A stretch of 64,000 bases of DNA, taken from Chrysogorgia sp. JL179-B06 (taxonomy: Eukaryota; Cnidaria; Anthozoa; Scleralcyonacea; Chrysogorgiidae). The DNA is taken from NCBI GenBank assembly GCA_035772405.1, contig JAYKKM010000047.1, positions 2,448,001-2,512,000 on the forward strand. Reading direction: 5' to 3'. Below are positions 1 through 9,926 of this stretch, piece after piece. A program made the position numbers and the translations under genes. The notes beneath the pieces were generated by a model, which searched no databases, was not told the origin of the DNA, and saw only the letters and a program-made list of their open reading frames with translations. Every line of letters starts with the position of its first letter. The stretch's first letter is position 1.

Positions 1-136
1 GGAAAAGTTCATCGAGAAACCAAATACTCTAGATGATTTTTGTGAATTAAAAGACATGTTTGGTTTCTGGGGTTTCACTTTAGACACCCATTCGCAAAAA
101 TCATCTCGAGTATTTGGTTTCTCGGTGAACTATTCC
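1..136. repeat. Foldback element with about 46-nt inverted arms
   Basis: Bases 1-46 and 91-136 are near-perfect inverted copies of each other (core GAGAAACCAAATACTC on the left and its complement on the right), separated by a loop of roughly 45 bases. This is the shape of a small foldback transposon. The outer end may continue beyond the window. No coding capacity. Confidence 0.75.
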
Positions 137-600
137 ATACTGATCTTCAATTGATCAGAACACTAAATTCTACGACTTAAACCTCCTGTTCCTTGTACAC
201 CACTGCTTTCAACCCCGTATAGCAAATGATGTCAGTACTTGCTTAACACTATTCACCTTGAATGACCTTCAATCTCTCTGGTCGTTCAACTCAGGATTAT
301 CAAAAAACTGGTCGTACAACAACACGACCTAAGTGATATATATACTCTTGACCGCGACCACCTTATTTTGAATAATTTTAATACAAAAAACCTCTTGTAT
401 ACGACCAGCTGCATATCCCCCCTGATTTGATCACTGGTCGTTCTATACAGGGTGACCACACCTTAAAAATACGACACCCCCCTGGAAATTTTTGACTGGC
501 TCTGCTCTGATTGGTCCATTCAAATCAATACTTGATTCTGATTGGCTTAGAGCTAGTGCCAGTCTCTAACACATGTATATATATATATATATATATTACT
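137..600. other. Left flank, no gene recognised, (TA)n tract at its end
   Basis: Single-copy sequence within this window, containing several scattered copies of the short word CTGGTCGT and its complement and ending in a (TA)n microsatellite at about 575-595. No reading frame or RNA gene was recognised. It marks the left edge of the amplified region, because sequence similar to the array starts at 601. Confidence 0.5.
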
Positions 601-2182
601 ACTCGGGCTACCTGTGGTAGCCGAGTCTAGGTTTCGGCTCTGTTTATTATTTTTATTATTTTTATTATTATTATTATTATTTTGTCGTCGTCGCGAAACG
701 CCAATTATTGCATCATTGTTGACTAAATTTGTAGACTAGTGAGCGAGACTATGAATGTGGGATTACTACACATGCGCAGTCAAGTGATCCCAAAAATGTT
801 TTTGCCTCGTACACAGGCTTTTCACCTTTGCGAAACTGAAAACACTGACTGCATATATTCATGCGCCATTGTGATTTATTTACTCATCTGATCCAGTGAT
901 CTGATCACCTTTCTTGGAGTGCTCTTCACTGAAAATCTTTGATGTGGCTGGCAAGTATCTTGATCTTATTTATATTCGCTCACAATCCCGATCGCTTTCG
1001 AAACGGGTTGGTCTACGATTTCGAGAACCTGTACTGGATCAAATTATCTGTTTCCATACGCTTTTTGTCTACTAAATGTTTAATAATTTAATATGAGACT
1101 CTATATTTAATATGAAACATATGAATGCTGTATGGAAATATGTTAATTGTTCTGAGGTAACTGCAATATTTTTATAAGCTTTGTTGCCTGTATTGTTTAT
1201 TGTTATGTTATACAAAATAAAGTTGATACTATGTTTAGTTGCTATCAAATTTTACCCTGTTTCACTTAGTTGATATTTTACCTGAAAGCTTAAATGTCAT
1301 GGGGCTCCAAAATGTTCTGGGTTATCAGTAAGTTTGTATCGATTGTTCATACATGTATTATTATACAGAAATGCTTACAAATGAACACACAGTATATAAA
1401 TCTCTGACACCCATACCAACTATCAAGATCAAGGAGTAAAGAGTTTGTTGTTGTTTGCTGGTCTGAATTTTGGCCTTGACTACATGGAAAGCGAGTTGGC
1501 TCGCTAACCGAAACAGTAACATAGTTAACTATGCAGTAATCTGTCTTTATATTACAATTAGCTAGCTGGCCAGCCCACTGGACTAGTCACTAGTATATGT
1601 ATAATTACAAAGCCTCTCAAACAATAAATATGCTAAAATTATGAATATGTTTACTGGCTCAAAATGTTAATATAACTTCAAAGAAATAATGATTTTGAAT
1701 TACATTTCTTTAAACTGTTTTATAATAGCTTATGACACCTTGCTACTGCCAGCTAAATGGTTTGATTTACTGCTATGCCTTATACACTGAGAAACAGATT
1801 AACTGATTTAATGCTTGCTCAAACTGAACCTGTTTGTCAGACTGAGCAATGCATATGAATTGTTATTACATGAGCACAGGCCGGCTCGCTTGCCAGGCTG
1901 ACGCTGTTGGCTAGAACTGGATTAGGTCAGCAAACAGGGTGGCTCATTTGGCGGGGCAGACTTCCGCTCAGTAAGCCAGCTTGGATACTGAGCCAACTCA
2001 CCTTCATATAATCAAAGCCGTTGGCCAATACTATGTTATGGGTTTGCAATCAATGCAATGATGGAAAATTTAACCATCCCTGCACTGAACCTACAACTAT
2101 ATAGATTTGTGTATATTGAATTCAAATCACTGAATTTGCCTACAATGTCTTTCAACAAGCCACAACCTCAAGTAGCCCGAGT
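601..2182 (+). mobile_element. 1.6 kb element with 11-bp terminal inverted repeats (type L, copy 1)
   Basis: The segment starts with ACTCGGGCTAC (601-611) and ends with the exact complement GTAGCCCGAGT (2172-2182). The left end also folds on itself, since ACTCGGGCTACC is followed after TGT by GGTAGCCGAGT, and a TTTATTATT-rich tract comes next. No transposase frame was seen, so it looks non-autonomous. A second copy lies at 51182-52706, and divergent shorter relatives lie downstream of the genes. The boundaries rest on the inverted ends; a target duplication is not clear beyond TTA or TAA next to the ends. Confidence 0.5.
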
Positions 2183-2353
2183 TAACGCCTAGCGGGCGTC
2201 TTGTTGGTCAGTAAATGTCACTGGCAAGTATCATGGTTTTATATACGCTCACAAAGCTTACAATTGCACACGCCGATAGCGGTAGACCTACACTAAAAGA
2301 TGACGAGCGATTTCGAAACGGGTTTGTCCGCGATCTCAATGAACTTACAAAGA

Positions 2354-2480
2354 ATGCCAAGTTACAAATGTATGCCAAGTTACAAATGTATGCCAAGTTA
2401 CCTATGAATGCCAAAAGTATCCATATGAATGCCAAACGTACAAACGAATGCCAAATATATCTATATGAATGCCAAACGTA
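2354..2480 (+). repeat. Degenerate minisatellite next to the PLE fragment
   Basis: About seven imperfect tandem units built on ATGCCAAGTTACAAATGT, drifting to forms such as ATGCCAAACGTA. The array sits exactly at the truncated 5' edge of the PLE coding fragment. A near-identical copy occurs at 52877-53006. Confidence 0.7.
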
Positions 2481-3598
2481 GAGTTTAGTTTTGGTGAGGC
2501 AGTATACAAACAAATTGATGGTGTAGCTATGGGATCACCATTAGGACCGGTATTGGCCAACATTTTTGTTGGTCATTATGGAAGCAAAATGTTCGATACC
2601 AACACGAATATTATTACAATTCCAATCTGGTACAAGCGATATATAGATGACACATTCACTTTATTCAATAACAAACAAACAGCTCTTTCTTTCCTGCATA
2701 TATTAAATTCGATTGACCCATCTTTAAAATTTACTTATGAATTTGAAAATAACAACAAATTAGCTTTTTCGGGTGTTTTAGTTCACAATGATGATAATTG
2801 TTTCCTGACAAGCATTTATCGAAAATCTACATTTACAGGCCTTTACACACGTTTTGATTCTTTTAGCTCAACAAAACAAAATATTTTATTGGTGAAATGT
2901 TTAATTGACAGAACACGCAAGTTATCTTCGGATAAGTTGTTGGAACAAGATCTCAGCGAATTGAAAACCATTTTCTTAGCTAATGGCTACGCAGGTCAAT
3001 TACTTGATAAAATATTTCTGTCTCATCCTAATCTAGAACGTTTTTATGGACCTAACAAATGCCCAGTTTACTTAAAATTACCGTGGACTGGTAAAATTTC
3101 CGAACAATTTGAGAAACAACTGAAGGTTACTATAGAAAATACTTTCTTATGTAGCCAATTAAGATGCATTTTCTCAACTAGGACAATTTTGCCACGTACC
3201 CCTATAGAGAAGGTTAACTTGCTTTTTCTTCAAGCTGGTTCTCGCTACGTAGGAAGAACATCTCAAAGTTTAGGCGACAGAGTGAAACAACATGTTCCTA
3301 CTAACATACGCCGAAAAATTCTTCCGTACGCCAACAGCCAAGAAGACAATGCTGTCAAGGCACGATCATTAACTGTGATTCTGCTATTTCTCGACACCTG
3401 TCAAATTCTAAATGCGCCAACTCTTACAATGACACAAATTTCCGGATATTGGCTAAGTGTCGCTCGCCTTTCAACTGAAGGTGTTGGAATCTATTTACAT
3501 CAAGTTGTCAGATCCTGACCTGTGCTGACAAAAGGAATTTATTTTTAAAACCTCGTTATTTAAGGAACACTGTCACGATGCCTTTGCGTCTGTCGTGA
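2469..3598 (+). pseudogene. 5'-truncated Penelope-like element: RT part plus GIY-YIG remnant (PLE-A)
   Basis: An open frame of 349 codons carries the second half of a Penelope-type reverse transcriptase: motif GVAMGSPLGP at residues 18-27, the catalytic YIDD at 58-61 followed by TF, and thumb-like sequence after that. A GIY-YIG endonuclease remnant RYVGRTSQSLGDR lies near residue 260. The finger region and first catalytic motifs are absent, because the frame begins just inside the minisatellite. Past residue 290 the PLE C-terminus continues in a different frame (NSYNDTNFRILAKC around 3426-3467), so the end is frameshifted. Not a functional element. The copy at 52995 is nearly identical but has an added stop. 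Confidence 0.85.
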
Positions 3599-3690
3599 TA
3601 CAAGCTAACTTATGTTTTTTTCTTTAGCAGAAGTAGTCTGTCGAAATGCATCGTGCTCTTTATTTTAAAGCCTATTTATTTTCTCTATCT

Positions 3691-3847
3691 TTAAATAGTT
3701 CTTCTAAGAACTCATTTCTCTTTCCCATCTTTTGCTACAACATCACGCCATTAATAGATTTTGGTAAATGTGATTACATATTATACATATTGTCGTGTAT
3801 AATAATTATATTTATTAGTAGTGTTTTCAAACAGTTCTTGTAAGAAC
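3691..3847. repeat. Pair of 16-bp palindromes bracketing 125 bp
   Basis: AGTTCTTCTAAGAACT and AGTTCTTGTAAGAACT lie about 140 bases apart and differ only at the centre. Both are kept in all complete and truncated units; in the last partial unit the second is lost at the array edge. They follow the PLE C-terminal remnant and may be part of a PLE terminal repeat, which is inference. The 65-codon frame starting at 3646 covers them but shows no protein family and is not called as a gene. Confidence 0.55.
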
Positions 3848-4177
3848 TATATTTACCATTTCACCATGGTTTCGACGTACTTTAAAGCTTTTAATTTTAT
3901 GTACGTTTATTCGATTAGACACCATTTGTAATTGCAGCTGATCAAGATTATGAACGGAATTTCTTCGAACAAAGTAGATGTGTCTCTTTTGCGCTTTGGA
4001 TATTCTTTGCCAGAATAATTGTAGGGTTGAGTTAATAAATGGTATTTCCGATCGCAGCAGCGACTCCGCCTACGACGATGCTATCTTTTATGTTACGTCA
4101 TTTAAAAATGCAAAGCATGCACTTGGTGAACCAACAACAGATCCATAAACAATGATATTTTATGAGTAGGACGTACC

Positions 4178-4929
4178 ATAGTCAATCAGGATATGGTCTG
4201 AATACTCGGCAATCTTCGAAGAGGTTAACATTTTTAAACAAATGAGTTGCGATTTATGTTGGACGGTAACTCACCGTGCACAAAAACACTTTGTTTTAGG
4301 TTTATTAATATTCAAACAGCACGGTTGAACGATTGAATCCAAACGTTGCTATTGGATGATTGCTTCATACCAAAAATACAATGTATTCACTAACCGTCGC
4401 CGTGCACAAATTTGCATGTATATCGAGTCGCTTCTATCGTGAGAGGCTTGCAGGTACTAACTTGTAGCAAACGAAATTGTCTTCTTAATGGTTGAGAATT
4501 TTCTCTTATAGCATGACATATCCTGTTTCTCATGAGCGGGTGAAATGGAATAAAATATCTATTAAAACAATCAGCATTTTCATTATAGATACGAATAAAA
4601 AACTATAAAGTCTTGACGAAGGGCCTTCGCTCCAAACGTTAAATAGACCTGCCTCCAAACTCAAACCATAATGCATATACATATATAAATGCGTTTGACC
4701 ATAGTCAATAGAGGTATGGTCTGGATCGAAACTCTTCAAAAGTCTTTGTACTCTATTTTTGTTCTCATTAATGCAAATTTGTGCACGTTGACGTTTAGTG
4801 ATGTATTTTTGGAGTAATGAAGCAATCATCCAATAGCAACGTTTGGGTAAGAAATCGCAGCTCATTTGATTAACAATGTTAACCGCTTTGAAGATTGTAG
4901 AGTTTCCAGACTATATCTTGATTGACTAT
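4178..4929. repeat. Large imperfect inverted repeat upstream of gene 1
   Basis: The arm at 4178-4417 is matched in reverse by 4771-4929. Shared words include ATAGTCAATC, GGTTAACAT, AAATGAG.TGCGATTT and CGTTGCTATTGGATGATTGC. The left arm holds an extra stretch of about 100 bases (GTTGGACGGTAACTC onward) that the right arm lacks. The minus-strand frame across 4530-4865 lies partly in the right arm and matches no family known to me. Probably an old foldback or PLE-derived structure. Confidence 0.6.
4612..4640 (+). other. Degenerate hammerhead-like motif, probably PLE-derived
   Basis: The order TTGACGA, a short stem GGGC-CTTC-GCTC, then CAAACGTT resembles a hammerhead ribozyme core (CUGANGA, stem II, GAAAC). 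Such ribozymes are known in terminal repeats of Penelope-like elements. Two core bases are changed here, so it should be inactive. It recurs in every unit except where interrupted nearby by the hAT-type insertion. Confidence 0.3.
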
Positions 4930-5136
4930 TAACAAAGTAACCATGGAGGATCAGCAAAATTATCTGACGATAACTAGATTAAAGTGTTATTTTGTTATTG
5001 TTATTTTTCTCTCCTGCATATATATGATGTTGGTAATGTTTGCTAAAAATGTTACGTGGGCCGCTTTGTTTTATAATACTTGACAAGTATTGTTTAAACA
5101 ATTCATGTCACTCACTGAGAAACAGGATATTTCATG

Positions 5137-5143
5137 TATAAGA
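5137..5143 (+). promoter_or_regulatory. TATA-like box of gene 1
   Basis: TATAAGA lies 108 bases before the start codon, in otherwise unremarkable AT-rich DNA. Position and sequence are kept in all units at 108-110 bases, and the orphan exon-1 copies have the longer form TATATAAGA. Transcription would begin near 5170. No direct proof. Confidence 0.35.
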
Positions 5144-5244
5144 TAATTAGTCGAAAATAGTTTATTACCAAGAAAATCTTTATTATCAATCATAACTAAG
5201 TAGCCTTCGACTTAAGAAACATTGTACCTTAGGCTCCTCAGAAA

Positions 5245-8200
5245 ATGTCGATTTTGGTGAAGCTGTTCCTAGCCATTCAATTGTATTTGATTATCAATGT
5301 GGCTAGTGTGAAATGTGTTTGTCCAGGTAAGGGGTTTCATAGCGTGGGCAAAGTAACCTTGTTGAAAATTCTCTAGTTGCGATTTCTTATAACCTCCCTA
5401 TTTTGTGTATTGATTAACGAAGAGAAATTAGAAGCGTATATATAACATTTTTGCATTGCTAATTCTGTAGCCACATATTGGACAGATTGGCTTGACCGAG
5501 ACGACCCATCGGGAACACAAGATTCTGAGAGATACGATGCTTTCACAACTGTGAGTTGCTGATAGAATATGTTTGAATTGAATCTGTATAGAATATATAT
5601 ATCGTATGTATATGTTATAGACTTACATTATTTTAGCTACAAAACTATCACTGGTTGACTAAAAGATTATGCGTTTAATTCCTCCTTCCCCTATACTCTC
5701 AAATACCTTTGGCGTATATTTTTAGTAAGAATAAATGATAAATCGTTGAATTATTAATTTTATCGTAAATGTTAGTGTGGATTGGAAAACTTTAACATAA
5801 TTTTCGCTCAAATATCAAGACAATATATGGATGCGCTCCCCCAAACCCCCTCCCCACCCCGCTCCCAAACGACTTCGCAAGGACGTTTGTCTGAAAATCT
5901 TTGTCGTCTGTTGGAAAATTTGAGTGGTTGGGACTTGGGAAAGTTGTTGATTGTAACAGGATTAACGTTAACCTGTTATAAATTGAACTTAATAGTTTTG
6001 CAGTGTTGATATATAGAGCATGTGATACATCAAGATAGAATTAAAATGTCGGATCTTGTGAATTGAATCTTGTGAATCAAGTATAGAGCAACAGAACATT
6101 TTACACCAATTTTACTCTGACGACATTTCTTCGTGAAATGGTGGTGCTTGAGTACAAGAACGTGCATGCTCTTCTCAATGCGTGGGAGTTTGGAGAAGGC
6201 GAATCTGAAGATCGTTTTATTATTTTTAATGAAGTACAACTTGACGGCTCAATTTCAAAACCTTGTAACGCTTTTGAAACTCTGCCTCTCCTTACTCGTT
6301 TCATCAGCACGCGATGAGCTTAAAGCGTTTAAGACGTACTTGAGAAGAACGATGTCCGAAAAGCGACTCTCAAACCTCGGCATGCATCTCAATAAATCGA
6401 GAACTTAATCGCAGATTAAAATAACGTTTCATATGTTCTAAAACTTGACTTGTTTCCATGTTATTATGGCAATACATTTACGCCCGGAAAATCTATAGCT
6501 AAAATGGAGAATTTGTTTCATTAGTTTCTATTAGACAACTTCAAAAAACATTTTTTTAATTCGAAAACCAAAAGAATATTTCAATGACTTACGTAGACAA
6601 ATTGTATCTAGGTATATTATAGGTACTGTACTACAAATAGGCAGAAAAGTACGACTAATTTCTTAATGATGTATGAATGAAACATGTTTATGGCAACGCC
6701 TCTATTTGACAACTGTGATATGACAACATACATATGACCACGCGTATTTTTTACCACACCCATTTTCACCACGCCCATTTCCCGGGAAAATTTGGATGCC
6801 TACCCCCCGCACACAAAAAGTCCTAGGAACGCCAATGACAGGCTTGTATTTGCGTTCGACGGAAGGAGAACGCATTATAGCCTTGCATGTCATTGGCGAC
6901 TGTGCTTTACAGGCAAAAGAAATCGATCAACATTTTTTGGGAAATTTACCCTTTTTGAATAAATTATACCCTTTTTGAAAAAATGATGGCATTAGTATTA
7001 AAGCGTATCCCGTATCTTCACCTGAAATCCTCCTTTCCTCGTAGCGCATTCTTAATAGCGTATTAGGTCAGTTATTCAACAATGTTCTGAAGAAAGTTCG
7101 TTCAATAATAACAATGAATAATCACTACAATGTTGTTGAGAACATAGAGATCATAAATAAAATATTTGGACCTGATTTCAGTCATCTGTGGGGAACCAAT
7201 TGAAGGATGCCATCTTGGATAAATTGGGAGGAAATTTTATATTTAAATTTCATATTGAAGCAATCACTTTGATCTTTTACTCATCAGAAAGTGGTCCAAG
7301 TTAGCTTTATCGCCAAATAGTGAAAAAGAAACGTTAAAATAGTAGAATTTACGATTCCTTGTTTTGGACCTCGAGGTTATGGCGGCTGGAACCAAGAATG
7401 TTTTGCCCTCCAATTTGCTTCAGTTGCCACCAATTCGCCCAGTTGCCGCTATCGATATTTAGCATTTCTGATTTGGTTCTCATTTTGCAACTTTGATTTA
7501 TATTGCTCATACACTTGTAGCATAATATATGAATAGATTTATTAGCTTTATGAAATTCATAATTCGTTATAACATAATTTTATGTTTATTAACCAATCTT
7601 CATTTGCTGGCCCACATGTGTCGAACGCACTTACATAATATTTGATTGCTCCTGGTAATATTGTAGTAGATTGTCTTATTTAGTGAGCTTATTAAAACAA
7701 TCTAAAAATGCACCGTCTTTATTAAGGAGTTATTGGAGTGAATTCTTGTCTATACAATACGAGTTATATTAGAAGATGGTGCAACAGCTAGTTATATTGC
7801 AACACCAGGTGATAAATCGTTATTAAAAGTTTGATAAGCACCGAATTAAAATTGATGAAATTAAACAATTGATACAAACAGCATTCATTTGTATCGGAAA
7901 AAATTAACGAGTTATTAAGAGGCAGGTGTCCAAAATGGAAATAACTATCACTCAAATAATACAAATACCACATGTGAATAAAGTAATGAGGGAGATAATC
8001 TTCGAGTTATAGCCTTATAGCTGTTCTAAATTTGTGTATCTAGCAGCGGTTAATAACTTCTTCAATAGAAATTTTCAAACTGCGATAAAAACATTTATTG
8101 TTTTCAAAGAATTCGTATAGAATACGAATGGGCCAATAAAATGCAAGAATGGCCCATTCGATAGCCTTATTTGCAAGACAAACCACTGCGAATCATAATT

Positions 8201-8385
8201 AAAGTTGGGGAAATTCGGCTATCATCTTCCTCTTCTAAATACTGATTAAATATTAATTATTTTGAATTTTCTTCATGAATTATTATTAATGTTGTGAGAA
8301 TAATATTTAAAGTCCATCCACCGAATAGGGACATAATTATCATAATTATAATAAATATAAATATAATATAAATAATAATATAATA

Positions 8386-8417
<32 letters not shown>

Positions 8418-8577
8418 TAATATAATATAAATATAAAAATAATAATATTCATAATTATCCTCTTAATTACTAAAATGTAATCATATCTATATCTTATTAT
8501 CTTTTATTCACTTATTTCATTTATATCACACAGGGCCCATTGAAAAACACTTCGGTGACATGGGCTCCCTGTTTAAA

Positions 8578-8625
<48 letters not shown>

Positions 8626-9738
8626 TATTATAGTTATCACCGGTAACAAATTATTCAGATTTTCAACAATTTACTGGTCATGATTTTTGTTTGTTTTTTA
8701 GCCACCTTGTGATTCTGGATACAATCCAGTCGGTGCAGATTGCAGAGTTAGAGGAAGTAAAATAGCTTGGTACTTAGCCAACAAAGTGATCTCCCCTAAC
8801 TACGACTGTAATTCAAATGGAATTGTATGTGTAAACAGTGATCAGCCGGAATGCCACAACAACAACGTATGTTGTCCAGATTACGAAATCAGGTTCTTAT
8901 GTTATCAACGTAAGTATATATTGGAGATATTAATTCATGTAATTTTAATATTAGTTGTGTGAATGTGTGCAGTTGGTGTGAGAAATGATATAATGGATAT
9001 GTGATTGATATTTACTAATACTAAAAAGTAAATACTCAATAATATACACAATATTTGTTTTTCAAAAACAAATGATTCGGTGTATAGTAAATTGGACAAT
9101 GTAATGTGTAGTGCTAACTGGTATACATTTACCCACGATTCTTTCGAATATCGATCTCAAAATATGTCGAAACAAGATCTCCCTGGAACGCAGCGATTTA
9201 TATATATTACAAGTAATATCACTCGATTAATTAAACTGCATCAGGATTTATCGTGACCAACCCGGGACTGTAATAGTTGCGAAAAAACAACATCAAGCCC
9301 TATATGCTAGTGCATTGCTCTGACCAGTGAGTTACGGAGGCCGTTGCCGAGAGCCTATAATTGTCACGAGATATAATGGTGGTAATGCCAATATATAGAA
9401 TTGGGTATATTACCAGTAACATTTAGCATTTCACTCGATTAAACTGTATGTTCTAAAGATATGTTGTTTGAAGCTTAGCATGGAGTCGCTATATCTAATT
9501 GATAATAATTTGTGAAAACATCAATGTTTTTATTTTTTATTTACTGAACTTTTGTCCCATGCGCCTGGGACATTATCCGAGCTTTACTGAACGGACGTTG
9601 CATACATGCATGATAAAAGCTCAGACGCAATAAAATCTTAGAAACATTGATGTTTATTAAGATACAGCTATTTATATTAATGAATCCGTCATATATTTTT
9701 AAACTGTTTTTATATTTTTTTGTTTTAATACAGCCTGA
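5245..9738 (+). CDS. Secreted single-domain WxxW (mucin CysD-type) protein, copy 1
   Basis: Four-exon gene, 124 residues. Exons: 5245-5326, 5471-5550, 8702-8909 and 9734-9738; the introns are GT-AG in phases 1, 0, 1. Residues 1-21 are a signal peptide (hydrophobic core LFLAIQLYLIINV, VAS before the likely cut). The mature part has ten cysteines (24, 26, 57, 68, 90, 97, 105, 111, 112, 121). WTDW at 31-34, then LDRDDPSG, and the end pattern GIVCVNSDQ with CPDYEIRFLC match the WxxW/CysD family (Pfam Mucin2_WxxW). In mucins this module sits between glycosylated stretches, can be C-mannosylated on the first Trp and helps cross-link mucus. Here the domain is the whole mature protein, with no mucin repeats. 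A role in mucus, matrix or adhesive secretion is inference. The last exon adds only CC plus TGA, giving a final proline. If intron 3 is retained, the frame runs to 8962 with a hydrophobic tail. Confidence 0.85.
6133..6408 (+). pseudogene. hAT transposase C-terminal relic in intron 2 (unit 1)
   Basis: The frame ends with LKAFKTYLRRTMSEKRLSNL, which resembles the C-terminal dimerisation region of hAT transposases (typical pattern TYLRSTMSQERL.gLA). The upstream two thirds of this frame look non-coding, while another frame upstream (VVLEYKNVHALLNAWEFG) also looks protein-like, so the relic is probably frameshifted. It lies in the same direction as the host gene, inside its large second intron. 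Confidence 0.4.
6409..8111 (+). other. Middle of intron 2, no gene recognised
   Basis: AT-rich intron sequence. At 6824-6840 the word CTAGGAACGCC next to a C-rich tract resembles the end of a small DNA transposon (GGCGTTCCTAG when read in reverse). CAGTTGCC occurs twice near 7425-7445. The minus-strand frame at 7788-7973 is low-complexity and not supported as a gene. The same sequence recurs in units 2-6. Confidence 0.4.
8112..8160. repeat. Two overlapping hairpins in intron 2
   Basis: TTCGTAT pairs with ATACGAA over a 3-base loop, and CGAATGGGCCA (8125-8135) pairs perfectly with TGGCCCATTCG (8150-8160). The two stems share CGAA, so only one can form at a time. Preserved in all six gene copies. 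Confidence 0.6.
8341..8445 (+). repeat. (AAT)n / (TAATA)n microsatellite in intron 2
   Basis: A tract of AAT and AATAT units. Its length differs between gene copies (longest in unit 2 near 17040-17150, short in unit 4), as expected for replication slippage. Confidence 0.85.
8530..8631 (+). repeat. Hairpin followed by (ATT)n tail in intron 2, unit 1
   Basis: ACAGGGCCCAT and ATGGGCTCCCTGT form an imperfect stem around a 19-base loop containing TTCGGTGAC. An (ATT)n tract follows directly. A 3' hairpin with a simple-repeat tail is typical of SINE or LINE 3' ends, so this is probably a truncated retroposon in sense orientation. The retroposon call is inference. Confidence 0.5.
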
Positions 9739-9839
9739 AGAGATGTGAAGAACGAATGCCAGACAACACATTTTTAGACGTAAAATTACGATTAGACGTA
9801 AATTTTTTTGATAGATATGGCATGTTATTTTGAAAGTTG

Positions 9840-9845
9840 AATAAA
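9840..9845 (+). terminator. Poly(A) signal of gene copy 1
   Basis: AATAAA lies 102 bases after the stop codon and is followed within 15 bases by a T/GT-rich stretch (GTTGTCTTTTCTCTTGTTTC), the usual downstream element. It fixes the orientation and 3' end of the gene. Confidence 0.7.
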
Positions 9846-9926
9846 ACACGTTGTCTTTTCTCTTGTTTCTTTGATATCTCAATTATATAATAAGAAGAAC
9901 ATATAGCTTGAGTCGTAAAATTAAAT

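Noticed and set aside
601..632. Helitron 3' end (hairpin followed by CTAG)
   Set aside because: The hairpin touches CTAG directly, the next base is G rather than T, and inverted terminal repeats point to a different element class.
2296..2336. GATGACGAGCGATTTCGAAAC as a hammerhead ribozyme
   Set aside because: The first core bases (CU) are AA, stem II fits only with a shifted GAA, and no stem I partner was found.
2469..3518. 349-codon frame as an active reverse transcriptase
   Set aside because: Only the second half of the RT is present, the frame starts inside a minisatellite, and the C-terminal PLE region is in another frame. Recorded as a pseudogene.
3646..3843. 65-codon frame repeated nine times
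   Set aside because: Recurs only because the DNA is repeated; composition is AT-driven, it overlaps the palindromes, and it shows no protein motif.
4530..4865. Minus-strand frames of 82-111 codons upstream of each gene
   Set aside because: They lie across the inverted repeat, change length and end between units, and are cut by the hAT-type insertion. No family recognised.
4943..5083. Short + frame beginning MEDQQNYL with a hydrophobic stretch, just upstream of gene 1
   Set aside because: Open only in unit 1; 2- and 6-base differences break the frame in the other units, so it is not conserved.
8577..8631. (ATT)n tracts as regulatory elements
   Set aside because: Length varies between copies as in ordinary microsatellites; nothing suggests function.
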